Origin: Diplolepis rosae
Taxonomy: Eukaryota > Arthropoda > Insecta > Hymenoptera > Diplolepididae
DNA: 64,000 nucleotides
Assembly: GCA_030998225.1 (NCBI GenBank)
Contig: JAPYXD010000754.1
Coordinates: 682,001 to 746,000, forward strand
Reading direction: 5' to 3'
Part shown: positions 9,501 to 20,848 of the stretch, one piece after another
Layout: each line of letters begins with the position of its first letter
Position numbering within the stretch: the stretch's first letter is position 1
The notes under the pieces: generated by a model
The model's input: the letters and a program-made list of their open reading frames with translations, nothing else
What the model was told of the DNA's origin: nothing
Database searches by the model: none
Made by a program: the position numbers and the translations under genes

Positions 9501-12500
9501 ATATCATGGATTTTATTGATAATTTCTGGTATAGTGATCTTATTTGGACGACCTGGACTTGGTATGGTATCTGTGCTCGTACGAAGTGTACGACCACAAC
9601 GAAATAAAACGAAAAAACGAAAAACATATGAAATATATCGGACACATTTTAAACTTTAAACTATTTTTTTCTTAAATTTTCTAAAAGTGACTCAAAACTT
9701 TCGAGCTGTATACGGACAGATAAAACTTGATGTTGTATACGGAACGAACCGGAGTTAGAACTGTATACTCACAGAACAGGAATTAGATCACCCTGATGCA
9801 TAGAATTTAATAAGAAAAACTCATCATAGAATTCAACTATAGTAGTAATAATATAAACGTTACACTAGTATCTTGAAAAGTTGAAAATTATACAGCGAAA
9901 CATTATTTTTTCTTTAGATACCAAATTATTATAATTCAATCCTCGTTCTTCGAAATAACAACTAGGTAGTACCATTATTGCAACGCCAAAATGTACAATA
10001 AATCCTCTGTAGAAACCCCAAAAATGAGTTGCAATATTTTGAATTATATGTAAGATTAAAATGATTCAAAGGTCATCTGTCTTCTAATCTTGGAACCAGG
10101 GTCGCATTTACCGACGAAGGCGCGCTGAGCAAACTAGAATAACCACCCCACCCCTCTATTACTTCAACAAATATTGTCAAGGCACGAGTTTTTAAAAATA
10201 AAAACAGTGATTGCGTTCTAATAATATTCATAGTACAAGAGATCTAGATTTGTTGGTTTTTAAGTATTGAAAATTTATATTTAAGAATTTTGAAAAAAAT
10301 GCACACAAACCCTCATTTGCCCTTGAGTAAATCCGCCCCTGCTTGGAACTATAAATATTTTATGAAATAAATCCTAAAGAAAGCTCAGAATAAGCACGGG
10401 GCAGGATGCAAGGAGACAAGAATATTTCGAATGACTTTATAACTTTCTTGCAACTCTCAAAATGCATTTTTAAAAAACATTTTGTTTTTGAAATACGACT
10501 TTGACTTAACTTAAGTCTAGAAATGAGAATTGTCTTGTATTTTTAAACCTTGGAATTAGATTAGAGATAGTGTCTAGTTTGAAGAGTAGTTTTTAACATT
10601 CAAATTATTTTAAGAATCTAACTTAACTTAACGTTTGAAAGTATGTTTCAAGTAGGGTTATACTTAGAAGACTGTGAGTTTTTTCGAGGGGAATGATGCA
10701 TAAAAAATTGTCTATTGCATTGCGAGTACTAAATGTATTCGAGGATCCTTTGACTTACCAATTTAGAGATTTCTGCTTGAATAACGCCCATTTACAGAAT
10801 TCGCAACATTGTAACATCTAGCGTTGAAGTAGTGGTACTACCTAGTTGTAATCACCTCAAACGAAAGTTTCATATAATCATAATCGAACTTTACTTCAGA
10901 TCAGTTTGTTTGATTATTTATTCTAATCGATAAAATATGCCTTTTCATCTTTAAGAATATCATATTGGGTAGGGCTTTCCCAAGTGGGCCCCGATTTTGC
11001 GAAGGTTCATATTTTTCGTTGATATTTAGCATAAACTTAATTCCCGATTGTTTATTTTTTATAAACAATCAATGTTTTTATGGTGTTTTGGGAATTAATC
11101 TTTTCCTCAGCAAGTAAGAACCCAAATTGAATAATTTTTTAATTGTAGGGTCAATAAGACACGACACTACAAAACAGTATTTTTTCATTACTGAAATCTC
11201 AATTTCAATGTTTATTGAAACAATTGTTTATGAACAAATAAAAACAAAATCTATTTCTGCGCCCCTAGGATCTACATTAACGACAACAACTTATGTAATA
11301 AAGATTTGTGCATTTATTCCTGAAAAAAAGGTGTAGATCGAAGTGGCTTAGTCACAACAATAAAATTATTGTGTGTGCGCGCGCAATATATACCGCCTAA
11401 GTTCCGCACTTTAACGCGCTTTTTATTCTAAGGCTGTCCATATTGTTCTTTGGATAAAAGAATAATGCTACATGGACGAGTGACTTTACTTTATTCCTTG
11501 ATAAATATATAGTTACTTGATTATATTATATTATAATATTAGCATCATACAGATCTTCAGTTATTAAATATTTTTAATTGCTTTCGCAAACAGTAACAAT
11601 CACAACTTTTGTTGTGCAAAAAGAATATGAATTCTTATACCTCTTTACATTAATATTTTATTAGATAAATACTTCTTCTTGATCATAAGTTTTTAGAATA
11701 GTTTGCATTACAGAAATGATTTTAGATTTGTCGTGAGCCGACAATATTCTGCATTCAATCGAATTTTTATTTTTTCGAACATAACAGTGGTATGGACGCG
11801 TGTTGTTTAGACTTTTTTCTTTTGAGTAACGCTTTTCTAAATATTAGGAATGGGTTTTATGTTCATTTTTGTCATGATAATCGAAATCAATTGATTTAAA
11901 ATTAACGTTGGCCTAATCGTACAGACTTTTGGCTCCTGCAATTTTTATTTTTATTGATTGATTATTTTTATTTTTTAAACTTTTACAAAATAAGAATCAG
12001 ACAATAGTTACAAGACCCGAAAATCCGTATGATTGTGCTGGAGTTAATTTTCAATTAATTGATGACAAATCTAAAGTCATTCCTGTAATGTAAAATATTT
12101 AAAAAACCCATGTTCAAGAAGTAAAGATTATGTATAACGTTGTATGAATGCTTTTTATGACATAAATTATTTATCCAATCATATATTAAAGTATAGAAGT
12201 ATATGACTACATATTCATTTTGCACAACAAAAGTTGTGTTTGTTACTCTTTGCGAAAGCAATCAAAAATATTTAATTAATGGTGAGGATGATAGCCTTTA
12301 ATAACATAGACTGGTAACAACTGAAAGAATTTTTTGAAAAAATATTTAATAACTGAAGATCTGTATGATGCTAATATTAAAATATAATATAATCAAGTAA
12401 TTATATATTTATGAAGGTATAAAATAAAGTCACTCGCCCATGTAGCATTATTTTTCATTTAAAGAACAATATGGACGGGCTTAGAATAAAAAGCGCGTTA

Positions 12501-13334
12501 AAGTGCGGAACTTAGGCGGTATACGTTGCGCGTGCGCACACAAAAATTTTATTGTTGTGACTAAGCCACTTCGATCTACACCTTTTTTTTCAGGAATCAA
12601 TGCACAAATCTTTATTACATAAGTTTTTGTCGCTAATGTAGATTCTAGAGGCGCAGAAATAGAATTTATTTTTATTTGTTTATAAATAATTGTTTCAATA
12701 AACATTGAAGTTGAGATTTTAGTAATGGAAAAAATACTGTTTTGTAGTGTCATGTCTTATTGGCCTGCAATTGAAAAATTATTAAATTCGGGTACTTACT
12801 TGCTGAGGAAAAAATTAATTCCCGAAACACTACAAAAAACATTGATTGTTTAAAAAAATAAACAATCGAGCATTTCACAACAAAATTAACAGGACGTACT
12901 TTGTACGCTTGAAACTCGGTTTAAGCTAAATATCAACGAAAAATACGAACCTTCGCAAAATCGGGCCCCATTTGGGAAAGCCTTACCCATTATTCTCTTC
13001 CATTTTGTGTTTATTTCTGCTGGATGAAAGTACTGATGTACCAAGACGGAAATTCATTAATAATTTTTCTATTTTTTAGGGATACATTGGTGACCTTCTG
13101 TTTCAGAACTTACACCTTGCAGGTATTGTTGTTGAACGTAGAGAGAAAGGTGAAATCATAGATAATAAATATCTTGATTTTATTAACATTAATCGGTACG
13201 CAAATAAAATCAATGTGTCGTTGCATAAATCTAATGCGCAAGAATTTGGTGAGAAGAAAAATTTTTTTTCTACAATGCCACGCTTCCTTACTCGTAGCGG
13301 AGGTTACACAAGGCTTCCACAAGGAGAAAAATAG
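6597..13334 (+). CDS. Unrecognised multi-exon gene, copy A (partial)
   Basis: I do not recognise this protein. Four exons are supported by splice sites and by comparison with copies B and C: 6,597-6,889 (acceptor TTCTAG, donor ATG|GTGAGT), 7,001-7,108, 7,613-7,717 (donor AGC|GTGAGT), and a terminal exon at 13,080-13,334 ending in TAG. The junctions I can link are all phase 0, so they read as one frame of about 300 codons. Exon 1 contains QVHVCGGVRMTVDQALTIEE and exon 2 ends GGTVVLWDE. The last exon begins GYIGDLLFQNLHLAG and ends TRLPQGEK. No 5' start exon was found. The 5.3-kb last intron holds LINE, mariner and foldback insertions. Differences between copies in the exons are substitutions or whole codons. 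It could be a host gene or a gene carried by a large repeat. Expression is unknown. Confidence 0.5.
7992..8238. repeat. GC-rich GCGCCTAGGCAC-family repeat
   Basis: Same family as 1-280. It is absent at the matching place in copy B (about 19,690), so it inserted after, or was lost from, one duplicate. Its right end reads GCGCCTAGGCACGTAATATACTATT. Confidence 0.65.
8250..8440 (+). other. Conserved short open segment, possible alternative exon
   Basis: This stretch is kept without indels in copies A, B (19,720-19,900) and C (34,845-35,030). Two frames are open: one ends at a TGA near 8,396 in A, the other at a TAG near 8,434 in A. Copy B has an early TAG in the second frame. No convincing acceptor in the right phase was found, so an exon is only possible. 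Confidence 0.25.
8533..8763 (-). pseudogene. LINE reverse transcriptase C-terminal fragment, copy A
   Basis: The - strand ORF of 76 residues begins MWCDRKLLQMSWVKKVTSEE and contains RDRLIGHTLGYKELEETILEG and RKEGQRLEYVK. This pattern (W..R.L..SW..KVT.EEVL, GH, ILEGTVEG, GQRLEY) matches the extreme C-terminus of a non-LTR endonuclease-reverse transcriptase. The same fragment occurs in copies B and C and, more diverged, at 29,591-29,782. No upstream RT domain is present. Confidence 0.65.
8836..9055. mobile_element. AATCAGT-heptamer MITE with CA duplication
   Basis: The 220-bp element starts CTCTCTAAAT and ends ATTTAGAGAG. It is flanked by CA at 8,834-8,835 and 9,056-9,057. Copy C at about 35,430 keeps the empty site with a single CA. 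The interior is almost entirely alternating AATCAGT and ACTGATT heptamers separated by A- or T-rich spacers. It has no ORF. Confidence 0.8.
9120..9660 (-). pseudogene. Mariner remnant in shared segment, copy A
   Basis: The - strand has mariner pieces: EIRKKRPHLNKKEIV near 9,290-9,240 and, nearer 9,570-9,440, a SPGRPNKITIPE linker with KVKLREITEI of the second HTH. The + strand ORF at 9,327-9,659 is only the antisense of this. A longer version in copy C keeps HDDNAACHTSN. The sequence is heavily decayed. Confidence 0.6.
9660..10960. other. Shared intronic DNA, no gene seen
   Basis: This AT-rich DNA aligns with 20,760-22,555 in B and 36,120-37,733 in C. Copy A lacks about 420 bp, found in B at about 21,920-22,345, between GACTT and ACCAATTTAG. 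No coding signal is seen. Confidence 0.5.
10968..12990. mobile_element. Two-kb foldback palindrome, copy A
   Basis: Two arms of about 1 kb are near-perfect inverted repeats meeting near 11,980. The outer ends read GGGTAGGGCTTTCCCAAGTG and, in reverse complement, GGGTAAGGCTTTCCCAAATG. Short ORFs in both arms are mirror images, not genes. It occupies the last intron of the unknown gene. Copies in B and C sit at the same place, so it predates the duplications. Confidence 0.75.
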
Positions 13335-13806
13335 TTCGGAAAACTTTACTCGACTCAATATGCGTGAGTGAGTTCACGTGGAATGCATAAGTGTATCACT
13401 AACGCCCGAGAAGCTTCAACTAATAGTTCGGCAAACAGTGGACATGGATCGTTGCATATAATACCTTTATTTCATTTTTGTATTTGTCCTTTCTGTTTTA
13501 TAAATCTCTTAATTGTACAATTTACTACTTGTAGTGTAGATCCTAAGAAATGATAACTTGCCAGATTGTTTGTCAAAAATATATGATTCATTTAAAATAA
13601 TATCTTGCATACTGCTTAACTTCATTCTTCGGTCGAAAAAATAAATGAAACATGGAATGTTGGATTTCCTTACAAAAAAAATAGTCAATAGTTGGGGCGT
13701 CAATCGAATAACCAGTTATAGAATTTTACCGATCTGTTTTAGGGCCCTTGAGAGCTCATAAAAAATGTTTTCAATTTCAATTTTTGAAACATGTTCAAAT
13801 AGACTA

Positions 13807-13921
13807 CACTCAGAAAAAATTCTATTGAATCAAAAGCAAAACAAGAACCAATAAATATGCTACTAGTTCTATAGCATATTGATTTGAATGCTATTGATTC
13901 AATAGTATTTTTTTGTCAGTG
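13807..13921. mobile_element. TACACTCAG-type MITE
   Basis: This is a small palindromic element with ends CACTCAGAAAAA and TTTTTTGTCAGTG, flanked by TA. The interior alternates GCTATTGAATC and its complement. The TA flanks suggest mobilisation by a Tc1/mariner transposase. Confidence 0.6.
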
Positions 13922-14216
13922 TAGTGACGCACATAACGATAAAATTAGATGATGAAAAAACTCTTGTTTTATTAATTTTAATAATTGTATTATTATTGTC
14001 TTTCTGACAAAAGTAAAGGAAAATTGTTTTTTTCTTTATGGATTAAAAACTTCAATGGGTAGTTAATATTGTTTGGTCAAAAGAAAAAAAACACATTCAT
14101 ATTTTCTTTTTCTCGAAGCCTAAAAAATTGATGATACGTATATGAAATTTAAATTTTCTATTTTCTGAATTCAAGATATGAATAATGCTCGTCAATGATG
14201 TACAGTGAGCTAACTA

Positions 14217-14404
14217 CACTCAGAAAAATATGCTATTGAATCAAAAGCATTTCTTTCCAAAAGCATGTATACTATGAATTCATAAAAATATACTACAAGA
14301 ACCAATAAATATGTTACTAATTCTATAGTATATTGATTTGAATCTGTGATATACATGCTTTTTGAATGAAATGCTTTTGATTCAATAGCATTTTTTTCTC
14401 AGTG
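14217..14404. mobile_element. TACACTCAG-type MITE, longer copy
   Basis: Same family as the element at 13,807 but about 190 bp long, with CACTCAGAAAAA at one end and TTTTCTCAGTG at the other, and TA on both sides. Other copies lie at 25,846-26,039 and 48,744-48,930. Confidence 0.65.
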
Positions 14405-15309
14405 TAACTATACCACTGTGGGTGTGAGGACCAAATACTAGTTTTGATTCACAGACCAGAAAAAAAGCTTGTGAAGGCAAGAATATAGGTATGCTAACCA
14501 TACTATATAGTTTCTTCAGTGAATCAAAAAAGAAGTTAATAATTAGTCATTTTTAGCGAATATTTAATAAGTCAGTAATTGAACAAATGTTTAAATTTAA
14601 ATTCTTTAAATTTAAATTTAAGAATAATATTCAGCGATTATATGAAAAAGCTTTAATCTACGTTGGTTTTTCTATTAATCAGGTATAAAGGCAAAATTTT
14701 TCACTGGTAATCATGCTTCGTACTGGGTTTAACACTTGCATGATATGAGTATACCTGCTGCCCAAAAGGGGACAGGCGATGTACAAGAATTTTTTTCATC
14801 AGCAGCCCATACGCGAATTCCCGTGAAATTTTGAAATTCCCTGTGAACATGGTTGGAACAATACTTATTGTAAGGTAAACGTACCAGTTTGTGATCACCT
14901 ACCAGTTTATGGACACTTGTTTATATTTTTCTCAATTAATATGTCAAATGGTAAAAAAACCTTAGGATAATCTGTGTAAACATTATCCTGGAATAATAAG
15001 AAATAAGATTGATATGAGTTCGTGTTAAATTCGAATATTTTGAAAATAAACTGCTCTTTTTTATGCGACGTCACTGTCAATATAGTGGTAGCAATGAAAT
15101 CACCTTCATCTTAGTAGAAACTGTTTTGACAGTATATATACGTTTATTTATGGAAAACGCACTTAAGTCAAGATAAGTTAGTGAAAAACTGTTTTAATCA
15201 ATCAAGGATGTTTATATTTTACACGACGACTGCTGAAAGTCTTAATTTCTCATAATTTATTGTTAAATACAACAGTCTGCAAACGGGTACAGAAAATATG
15301 TGCATCACA
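14405..15309. other. Shared 3' tail of duplicated segment, copy A
   Basis: This stretch aligns with 26,040-27,032 in copy B. A - strand ORF near 14,898-14,701 is kept in B (26,627-26,367), but I do not recognise it and see no splice context. It may be decayed repeat sequence. No gene is assigned. Confidence 0.45.
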
Positions 15310-15662
15310 CACAGCGAAACGGGTCAAGGAAACGATCGAGACGTTCAGTTGGGAAATACTGGCGCATGCCGCTTATTCTCCAGACTTGGCTCCGTCGGAT
15401 TACCATCTCTTCGCATCACTGGGCCACGCTCTCGCTGAACAACGCTTCCCTTCGTACGAAAATGTACGAGAATGGCTGGGTAACTGGTTTGATTTAAAAG
15501 ACGTACAGTTTTATTGGCATGGCATTCATCACCTTCCGGAGAGGTGGGAAAAATGTGTAAATAGCAATGGAGATTACTTTGAATAAAATATTTTTGATCA
15601 TTTCCATGCAACAGACGTGTAACTTTTGCAAAAAAATTCCGGTTTCATACTTCTAGACCTGG
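15310..15662 (+). pseudogene. Mariner 3' half with right TIR, copy A
   Basis: The C-terminal half of a DD34D mariner transposase reads TAKRVKETIE, then AAYSPDLAPSDYHLFASLGH (last Asp of the triad), and ends WEKCVNSNGDYFE. The right terminal inverted repeat CTAGACCTGG ends at 15,662, followed by TA. The left half is missing. Host repeat ending GTGCAT is fused directly to CATCAC of the mariner, a three-base microhomology junction. Copy B keeps both the left half and the original flanking DNA. Confidence 0.78.
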
Positions 15663-15963
15663 TATATTCTATCTTGAAGCACTTCTCATTGAACTCAGAA
15701 AAATGTTATGCACATATAAGCAAAACTTTTGGAATATGATTATAAATAATTGCAAGAATACAGAGTTTAATAGTTCTTTAATAATATTTCTAAAATTCTA
15801 ATTGATTTTCATGCGAAAAACTTGTTATTTTATATGCCAATTCAGTCATTCATTTTAAAAATGGCTTTTTATTTGTAATCTCAACTTAGCATTAATCACG
15901 TTTAACTTTCAAAAAATGACGTTGTAATTATTTTTAGGAAATTTATATTAGTTCATATCTTTT
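15663..15963. other. AT-rich spacer, no gene seen
   Basis: This spacer lies between the mariner end and the LINE poly(A) tail. Nothing is recognised in it. Confidence 0.5.
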
Positions 15964-16332
15964 TTGTTTTTTTTTTTTTTTTGGTGAGGAAGAAAAATGG
16001 CGAAATCTTTTATAGACGTTGTACAGGACTCTCCTTGGACGGGTCTAGGCATACCTGTTAAAACCAAAAACCACCTCTCTCGAACCAGAACACCACCAGC
16101 GGAACCGCCTTTCGGCTTTAAACATCACGGGTGGTTGGTTCCAGCTTAAAGTCGCGTACGACTCTTCCGTCATCCGTTCGCCCGGAACTCCCATCCGCGG
16201 CCACACGCCCGTTAGGCAGACTGTCTAGCCGCGCCAACCTGGGGAGGAACAAGAAGATTCCTTCCCCGGTCGACGCGGACAGCCAAGTCCGCCCCGGGTG
16301 CAGGACCGCACGTGCAAGCCCCGATGAGATTT

Positions 16333-17618
16333 CTACTGACCATCGTTGTTGCCGCGCTCTGCACGCCCATCGAGCTCCCTCGTCTTCATCGCCAGGGTGA
16401 CGAATGACTCGATAAGCATCCATATCCGTTCAGACTGGAGCATGAGAGAGACCATCGTGTCAGGGGTGAGTTGTGGGCCCACTTCCCGACCGACAGCCTC
16501 TCTTGCCACGCCCCACCTGGCACAGAAAAAGAGTGTTTGCTCTGCATTGTCCACAAGGTATCCGCAGTAGCTACACGACTCGTCGTCCCTTTTCTTGAAA
16601 TGCTTCAGGTACGCATTAAAGCAGCCATGGCATGAAAGCGCTTGCGCCAGGTTAAAGCCGACTTGACCGTGCTTTCTTTCCATCCAGGTGGTGAGCTCCG
16701 GGATTAGACGGTGTGTCCATCTCCCGGATCTGTCACCATGCCATCTCGTCTGCTATTTCTCGACGAGTCTGCGCCTTCCATCCTTGCGGATGGCCTCCTT
16801 CGCGCGAGCGATTTCCTGCAGGTTGGTTAAGCAGGTGAGCTCCTTACGGAGCTGAAAGGTCTCTTTCGACACAGTTCGGTATGCTGAGACAATTCTCATC
16901 ACCACACCTCTCTGTGCCGATAACAGCTTCTTTAGGATAGCATGGTTGTTAAGGGCACTAGTCCAGATCGGAGCTGCATAAAGCAGCTTCGAAATTACCA
17001 CGCTCGCCACCAGCCTTCTCTTAGCTTCCCTGGGTCCACCAATGTTGGGCATGAGCCGAGTCAGGGCGGCCCCACATTGGATGGCTTTGGCAGTCTCGAT
17101 CTGCAGGTGTCCGCCGAAGCTAAGCCTTCGATCCAACTGCACTCCCAGGTACTTAATGCTCTTTTTCCACTCTATTTCATGTTCCCCGAGAACGATCCTC
17201 GGATATTGGAAGGATCTCCTGTCTGTGACCAGCAAAGCCTCGGTCTTTTCAGGGGCCATTTTCAGGCCTCTGCTATCTAACCAACGCTTTGCCCGCCACA
17301 GACTATCATTGATCCTCAGCTCCAGAATTCCAACGTCGTCAGCAGCGCATCGGTCTCCAGGAAATCCCCGATGCTCAAACCAGGGCTACAAACAAGGATC
17401 CCACCCCTCCGTGATGCATCCTGGTACCAAGCAGAGTTTTCGGACCATTTGTGTTGCTCACTAATGAGTAACACATCGGCCCCCCTCTCCCTGGCAGTCT
17501 GCATCAGAAGGTCCTGGGTTCCCTTCCCTCTCCCGAGGTTGAGCTGCAGAAATTTCACTTTCCACCCCTCAACCTCCGGAGCTCCGCCCTGAATATTGGG
17601 CAAGAACCGCTCCCCCAA
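16333..17618 (-). pseudogene. R1-like LINE ORF2 remnant (endonuclease start joined to RT end)
   Basis: The - strand reading starts with the N-terminal strand of an apurinic-type endonuclease (VKFLQLNLGRGKGTQDLL, then ADVLLISEQ). Near 17,345 it joins the reverse transcriptase at the ADD of motif C (ADDVGI), followed by LKMAPEKTEALLV and SIKYLGVQLDRRLSFGGH of the thumb. A further frame break near 16,750 precedes the C-terminal piece with HFKKRDDESCSYCGY and FFCARW, the CCHC-like zinc motif of R1-type ORF2. Roughly 2 kb of endonuclease and RT finger/palm sequence is missing relative to a full ORF2. Confidence 0.78.
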
Positions 17619-18761
17619 GCATGGGCGACATCTTTTTCGCCCCTATCAGCGCAAGTCAGGCACCTAGGGGGAGCCTTGCACTCCTTGGCCACGTGTGACG
17701 CGCCCCCACACCTCCAGCAGGCATCCTTCCTGCCTGGAAGCGTGCATCCGCGTGACGCATGGCCATATCCCTGGCACCTGAAGCACCGGGCTACTTCGAC
17801 ATGCTCTCGGATGCGGCAGCTCACCCACCCTACCCTTAGCTTATCGAGCCTGATCAAGCTCCGGGCGTCCGCCTCGGTCAAACGGACCACCGCAGTCTGC
17901 ACATCGCCAAAGCGTTTGTACAGCCAGCACTGGTCCCCGAGGTCTGGCTTGCCCCGTGCGATGCACAGCGCGGCAACAACCTTTTTTCTTATGACTGCCT
18001 CGTCGAGGTCCCTAACTTTAAGGGTCCTCTTCGAGACCAAAGATTTAACTTCGGCCTTCTCCCTGACCACCTGGTCGAGCGCCTTTACAAAGGACGAGAT
18101 GTCACCCCCCTTTCTGAGGACCAGGAGGATCTCCTCCCTTCTGGTTCTCCGAATGGAGTGGACCTCTGCTCCTGCACTTTGGGGGTTTACCTTCGCCTTC
18201 ATAGCTTTCAGGATATCGGCGTAGGAATCTCCATCTTTCGCCGACACCCTGATGGCGTCGCCCGACCTGGCGGCCGAAGAAAGCCTCAGCAACTTCACCT
18301 TTGTTCCAGTTTCCTGTGCAGAGGGCATAGGAACCTCTTTCTTCTTCTTCTCTTTTTCTTTTTCTTCTTTTCCACCAGCTGCCATTCCCCGTCCTTTTTT
18401 GGGGTCTGGCCTGTGGTGGCCACAGCGTAGGATGGCGATATGTCGCCCTTGCCTTTCTTTGGAAGCCGATCTTCGGGGGAGAAGGAGCAACCCTCTGCTC
18501 CCCCTTTGTCAGATTTTTTGGAGTATCTCCCAGAGACGCGGAACGCAGTCTCCGGAAGATACCCACCTTTTTTGAGGTGGGGTGGGATTCCATCCTTTTC
18601 TGGATTTCCACCCCGCTTTTTGGTAGGCACTTGTGGGTGTTGAGCATTCCGCTCAATACATCCGTAGCCTCACTGACGCTATCCTTTACATGGCCAGGGT
18701 TGTTTCTCAGCATACCCTGCTGGATAACGCTGAGAGCCCTGGCCAACTTCTCCATTTTCAC
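17555..18761 (-). pseudogene. R1-like LINE ORF1 (gag-like, zinc knuckles), frameshifted
   Basis: ORF1 nucleic-acid-binding protein of an R1-clade-type LINE. The N-terminal part reads from 18,761. The frame changes through a lysine/glutamate-rich tract (AAG/GAA runs near 18,330-18,380, after EWQLVEKKKKKK). The main body reads to 17,555. The core contains DSYADILKAMKAKVNP, SIRRTRREEILLVLRKGGD and KRTLKVRDLDE. Near the C-terminus come CFRCQGYGHASRGC, CWRCGGASHVAKEC and a third Cys-rich unit (CLTCADRG), the usual three knuckles. It overlaps the start of ORF2. At least one frameshift makes it non-functional as written. Confidence 0.78.
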
Positions 18762-20007
18762 ACTTTGCTCCTTCAGGAGCTGGAGGACGTCTTTCCATCC
18801 CTCAGCCTCTGGAGAAGTGTGTGAGTTCGCCCATCATGGGAGCCCTACCGCAGTAGGGCTACTATCCCCGCCTGTATAGATCCCTAGTTATGTGCGCCGA
18901 AACCGAGAAGCGGCTTATCGGATGGTCGATCCTATCGGCACATTGGATGAAGTTAGTAAAAAGTTTACGGGATAGGCCCGCGCCATAGTGATGCTAAAGG
19001 TTTAACGTCACTTCTATCGACCAAGCAGTGCCGGGTCCGCCCCGACACCTGACCCGAACTTCAGGCTAGACGGTGTGCGATTTATCCTACGCAGCGTCGG
19101 ATATAAGGAAATACTGACCAGGTAATCCTCTGTACTTTTCCGCCCCACGCACTGCACCATCACCAACCTGATTCTAGGAAGTTCCTAAACTCAGTTCCCC
19201 TATTATGAGTCTTGAGTTTACTCCTAGTAAAACACAACAGTATCCCTCTAAAATAAAACTTGCCCTAAATTAGTTGGTTTTTCTAAAAGTGTTAAAAGCA
19301 TATATGTAATATGTTGCAGATGTCAAAAAAACCCACTGTGCAGTCTACCACCAGAATTTTCCAAAACGATGATAAGATCTCTACTGTATATGATATATCG
19401 TTGAACAGTCGCTCACTAGTTCATAGCGTGAGTACATTAAGTTGAAAACATTCTAAAAGATAATTTTCTCAGATGATTGGTAATATTCTAAGAATAATGT
19501 TTTATTATCAACTTTATTGTTCTTTACCATCAAGTTAATATTAATTTGATAAAATCCTTTGACACAATTTGTCAGTAATTAGCTGACTCTGACAGTATAT
19601 TTACAATCTAAAGTTTCTTTTTGCCCGTATACAGTTCTATGTAATTTTTTTCGATTTTGAGTTTTATAATAACGAATGAATAGATCATTTTGCGCTGTCT
19701 GGTAAAATATTTCACATTTCCGTGCAATATTAAAAGAGAATGTAATGAAGAACCAAGATTGCTTACTTTTTCGCCATTAGAGCAACAATGCTCTCATTCA
19801 GGCGAGAAATTTAAAAGCAGGGCTGCAAACATTCATGTACGAAATAATTTACGAGAACTGCGTGAAGATTGAAGTTTTTAGAACAATGCATTGTTGTGGC
19901 TATAGTTAGCAGTCCTGAGACTGGTTGGATGCAGCATTCCATCCGTTCCTATCCTAAACGAGTCTTTTTATTTCGCAGTATCCGCTACAACTTACGTCAT
20001 CTATAAT

Positions 20008-20238
20008 TTATTTCACATACTCTAATCTTTGTCCCCCTTTCCATTTGCGTTCCTCTACTGTACCTTCTAGAATTGTTTCTTCCAGTTCCTTATATCCATG
20101 TGTGTGTCCTATCAATCTGTCACTGGGTCTCTTCATACTAGAGTATAAGCTTCTCCTTTCTTTCACCAAGTTTAAAACTTCCTGACTTGTCACCTTATTT
20201 AACCAACTCATTCGTAATAGTTTCCTATCGCACCACAT
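20008..20238 (-). pseudogene. LINE RT C-terminal fragment, copy B
   Basis: Counterpart of 8,533-8,763: 76 residues beginning MWCDRKLLRMSWLNKVTSQE. Shared position shows it predates the duplication. Confidence 0.65.
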
Positions 20239-20394
20239 TTCAAGAGCCTTTAATCTTCTTTCTCCTTTACCTATAGTTCATGCTTCGCAACCATCGAGTG
20301 CCGCGCTCTATACGAATGTTTTGAGCAGTTTCTTTCTCATTTCTAGGTCTACTAGGGTGTTTGATATTGACGTCATAAAATAAATAAGTATTAA

Positions 20395-20760
20395 TTTTTG
20401 TTGTTGTCAAAAAACGGTTTTATTTTTCAATTTACTCTCCTTTTAGCTCGATACAACGAGTCCGACGATTTTTCAACTTTTCTATGCCTTTCAAATAATA
20501 CGATTTCTTTCTTATTTAAATGTGGCCGTTTCTTCCTGATTTCGTCAAACAATCGATCCGCTTTAGTGCTCTTTCACCAGGTTCAACCAATTGTTGTGGC
20601 ACACGAATGCGTTTTTGGTCAATTGTGAACAATCGCGGCACCGATCTTGCTCAGAGTTTTCTTATGTACAAATCTGTATGCAAAATATTGACCACTGATA
20701 TAGTGATCTTATTTGGACGACCTGGACTTGGTATGGTATATGTGCTCGTACGGTTCTGTG
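20395..20760 (-). pseudogene. Mariner remnant, copy B (further deleted)
   Basis: Same remnant as in copies A and C, with an internal deletion that joins the KKRPHL region to the linker region. No intact reading frame is present. Confidence 0.55.
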
Positions 20761-20848
20761 TACGGACAGAAAAAATTTAGTGTTGTATACGGAACGAACC
20801 GGAGTTATAACTGTATACGGACAGAACAGGATTTAGATCACCCTGATG

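Larger units (their letters stand above)
15964..19131 (-). mobile_element. R1-like non-LTR retrotransposon, internally deleted
   Basis: This GC-rich block stands out from AT-rich surroundings. On the - strand it runs from a 5' UTR (about 19,131-18,770) through ORF1 and ORF2 to a 3' end at about 15,984 with a poly(A) tract (poly-T at 15,964-15,983 on +). The left edge of duplicated segment B (ACTTTTCCGNCCCCACGC) begins right at its 5' end. The 3' flank does not match the sequence expected upstream of that edge, so this is not a simple insertion with the flank preserved. Most of the endonuclease and the N-terminal RT motifs are deleted. Confidence 0.8.

Noticed and set aside
10968..12990. The foldback as terminal repeats of one very large transposon running from copy A into copy B
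   Set aside because: Possible in principle, but exons on both sides of the foldback continue in order and in phase on the + strand, so an insertion in an intron explains the data more simply.
13335..13553. Short + strand ORFs downstream of the terminal exon in copies A, B and C
   Set aside because: They lie after the shared TAG stop, are out of frame with the exon, and probably represent 3' UTR.
18295..18630. Overlapping ORFs on both strands at 17.0-18.9 kb
   Set aside because: Only the frames matching R1-like ORF1 and ORF2 are real; the + strand ones are antisense shadows in GC-rich DNA.
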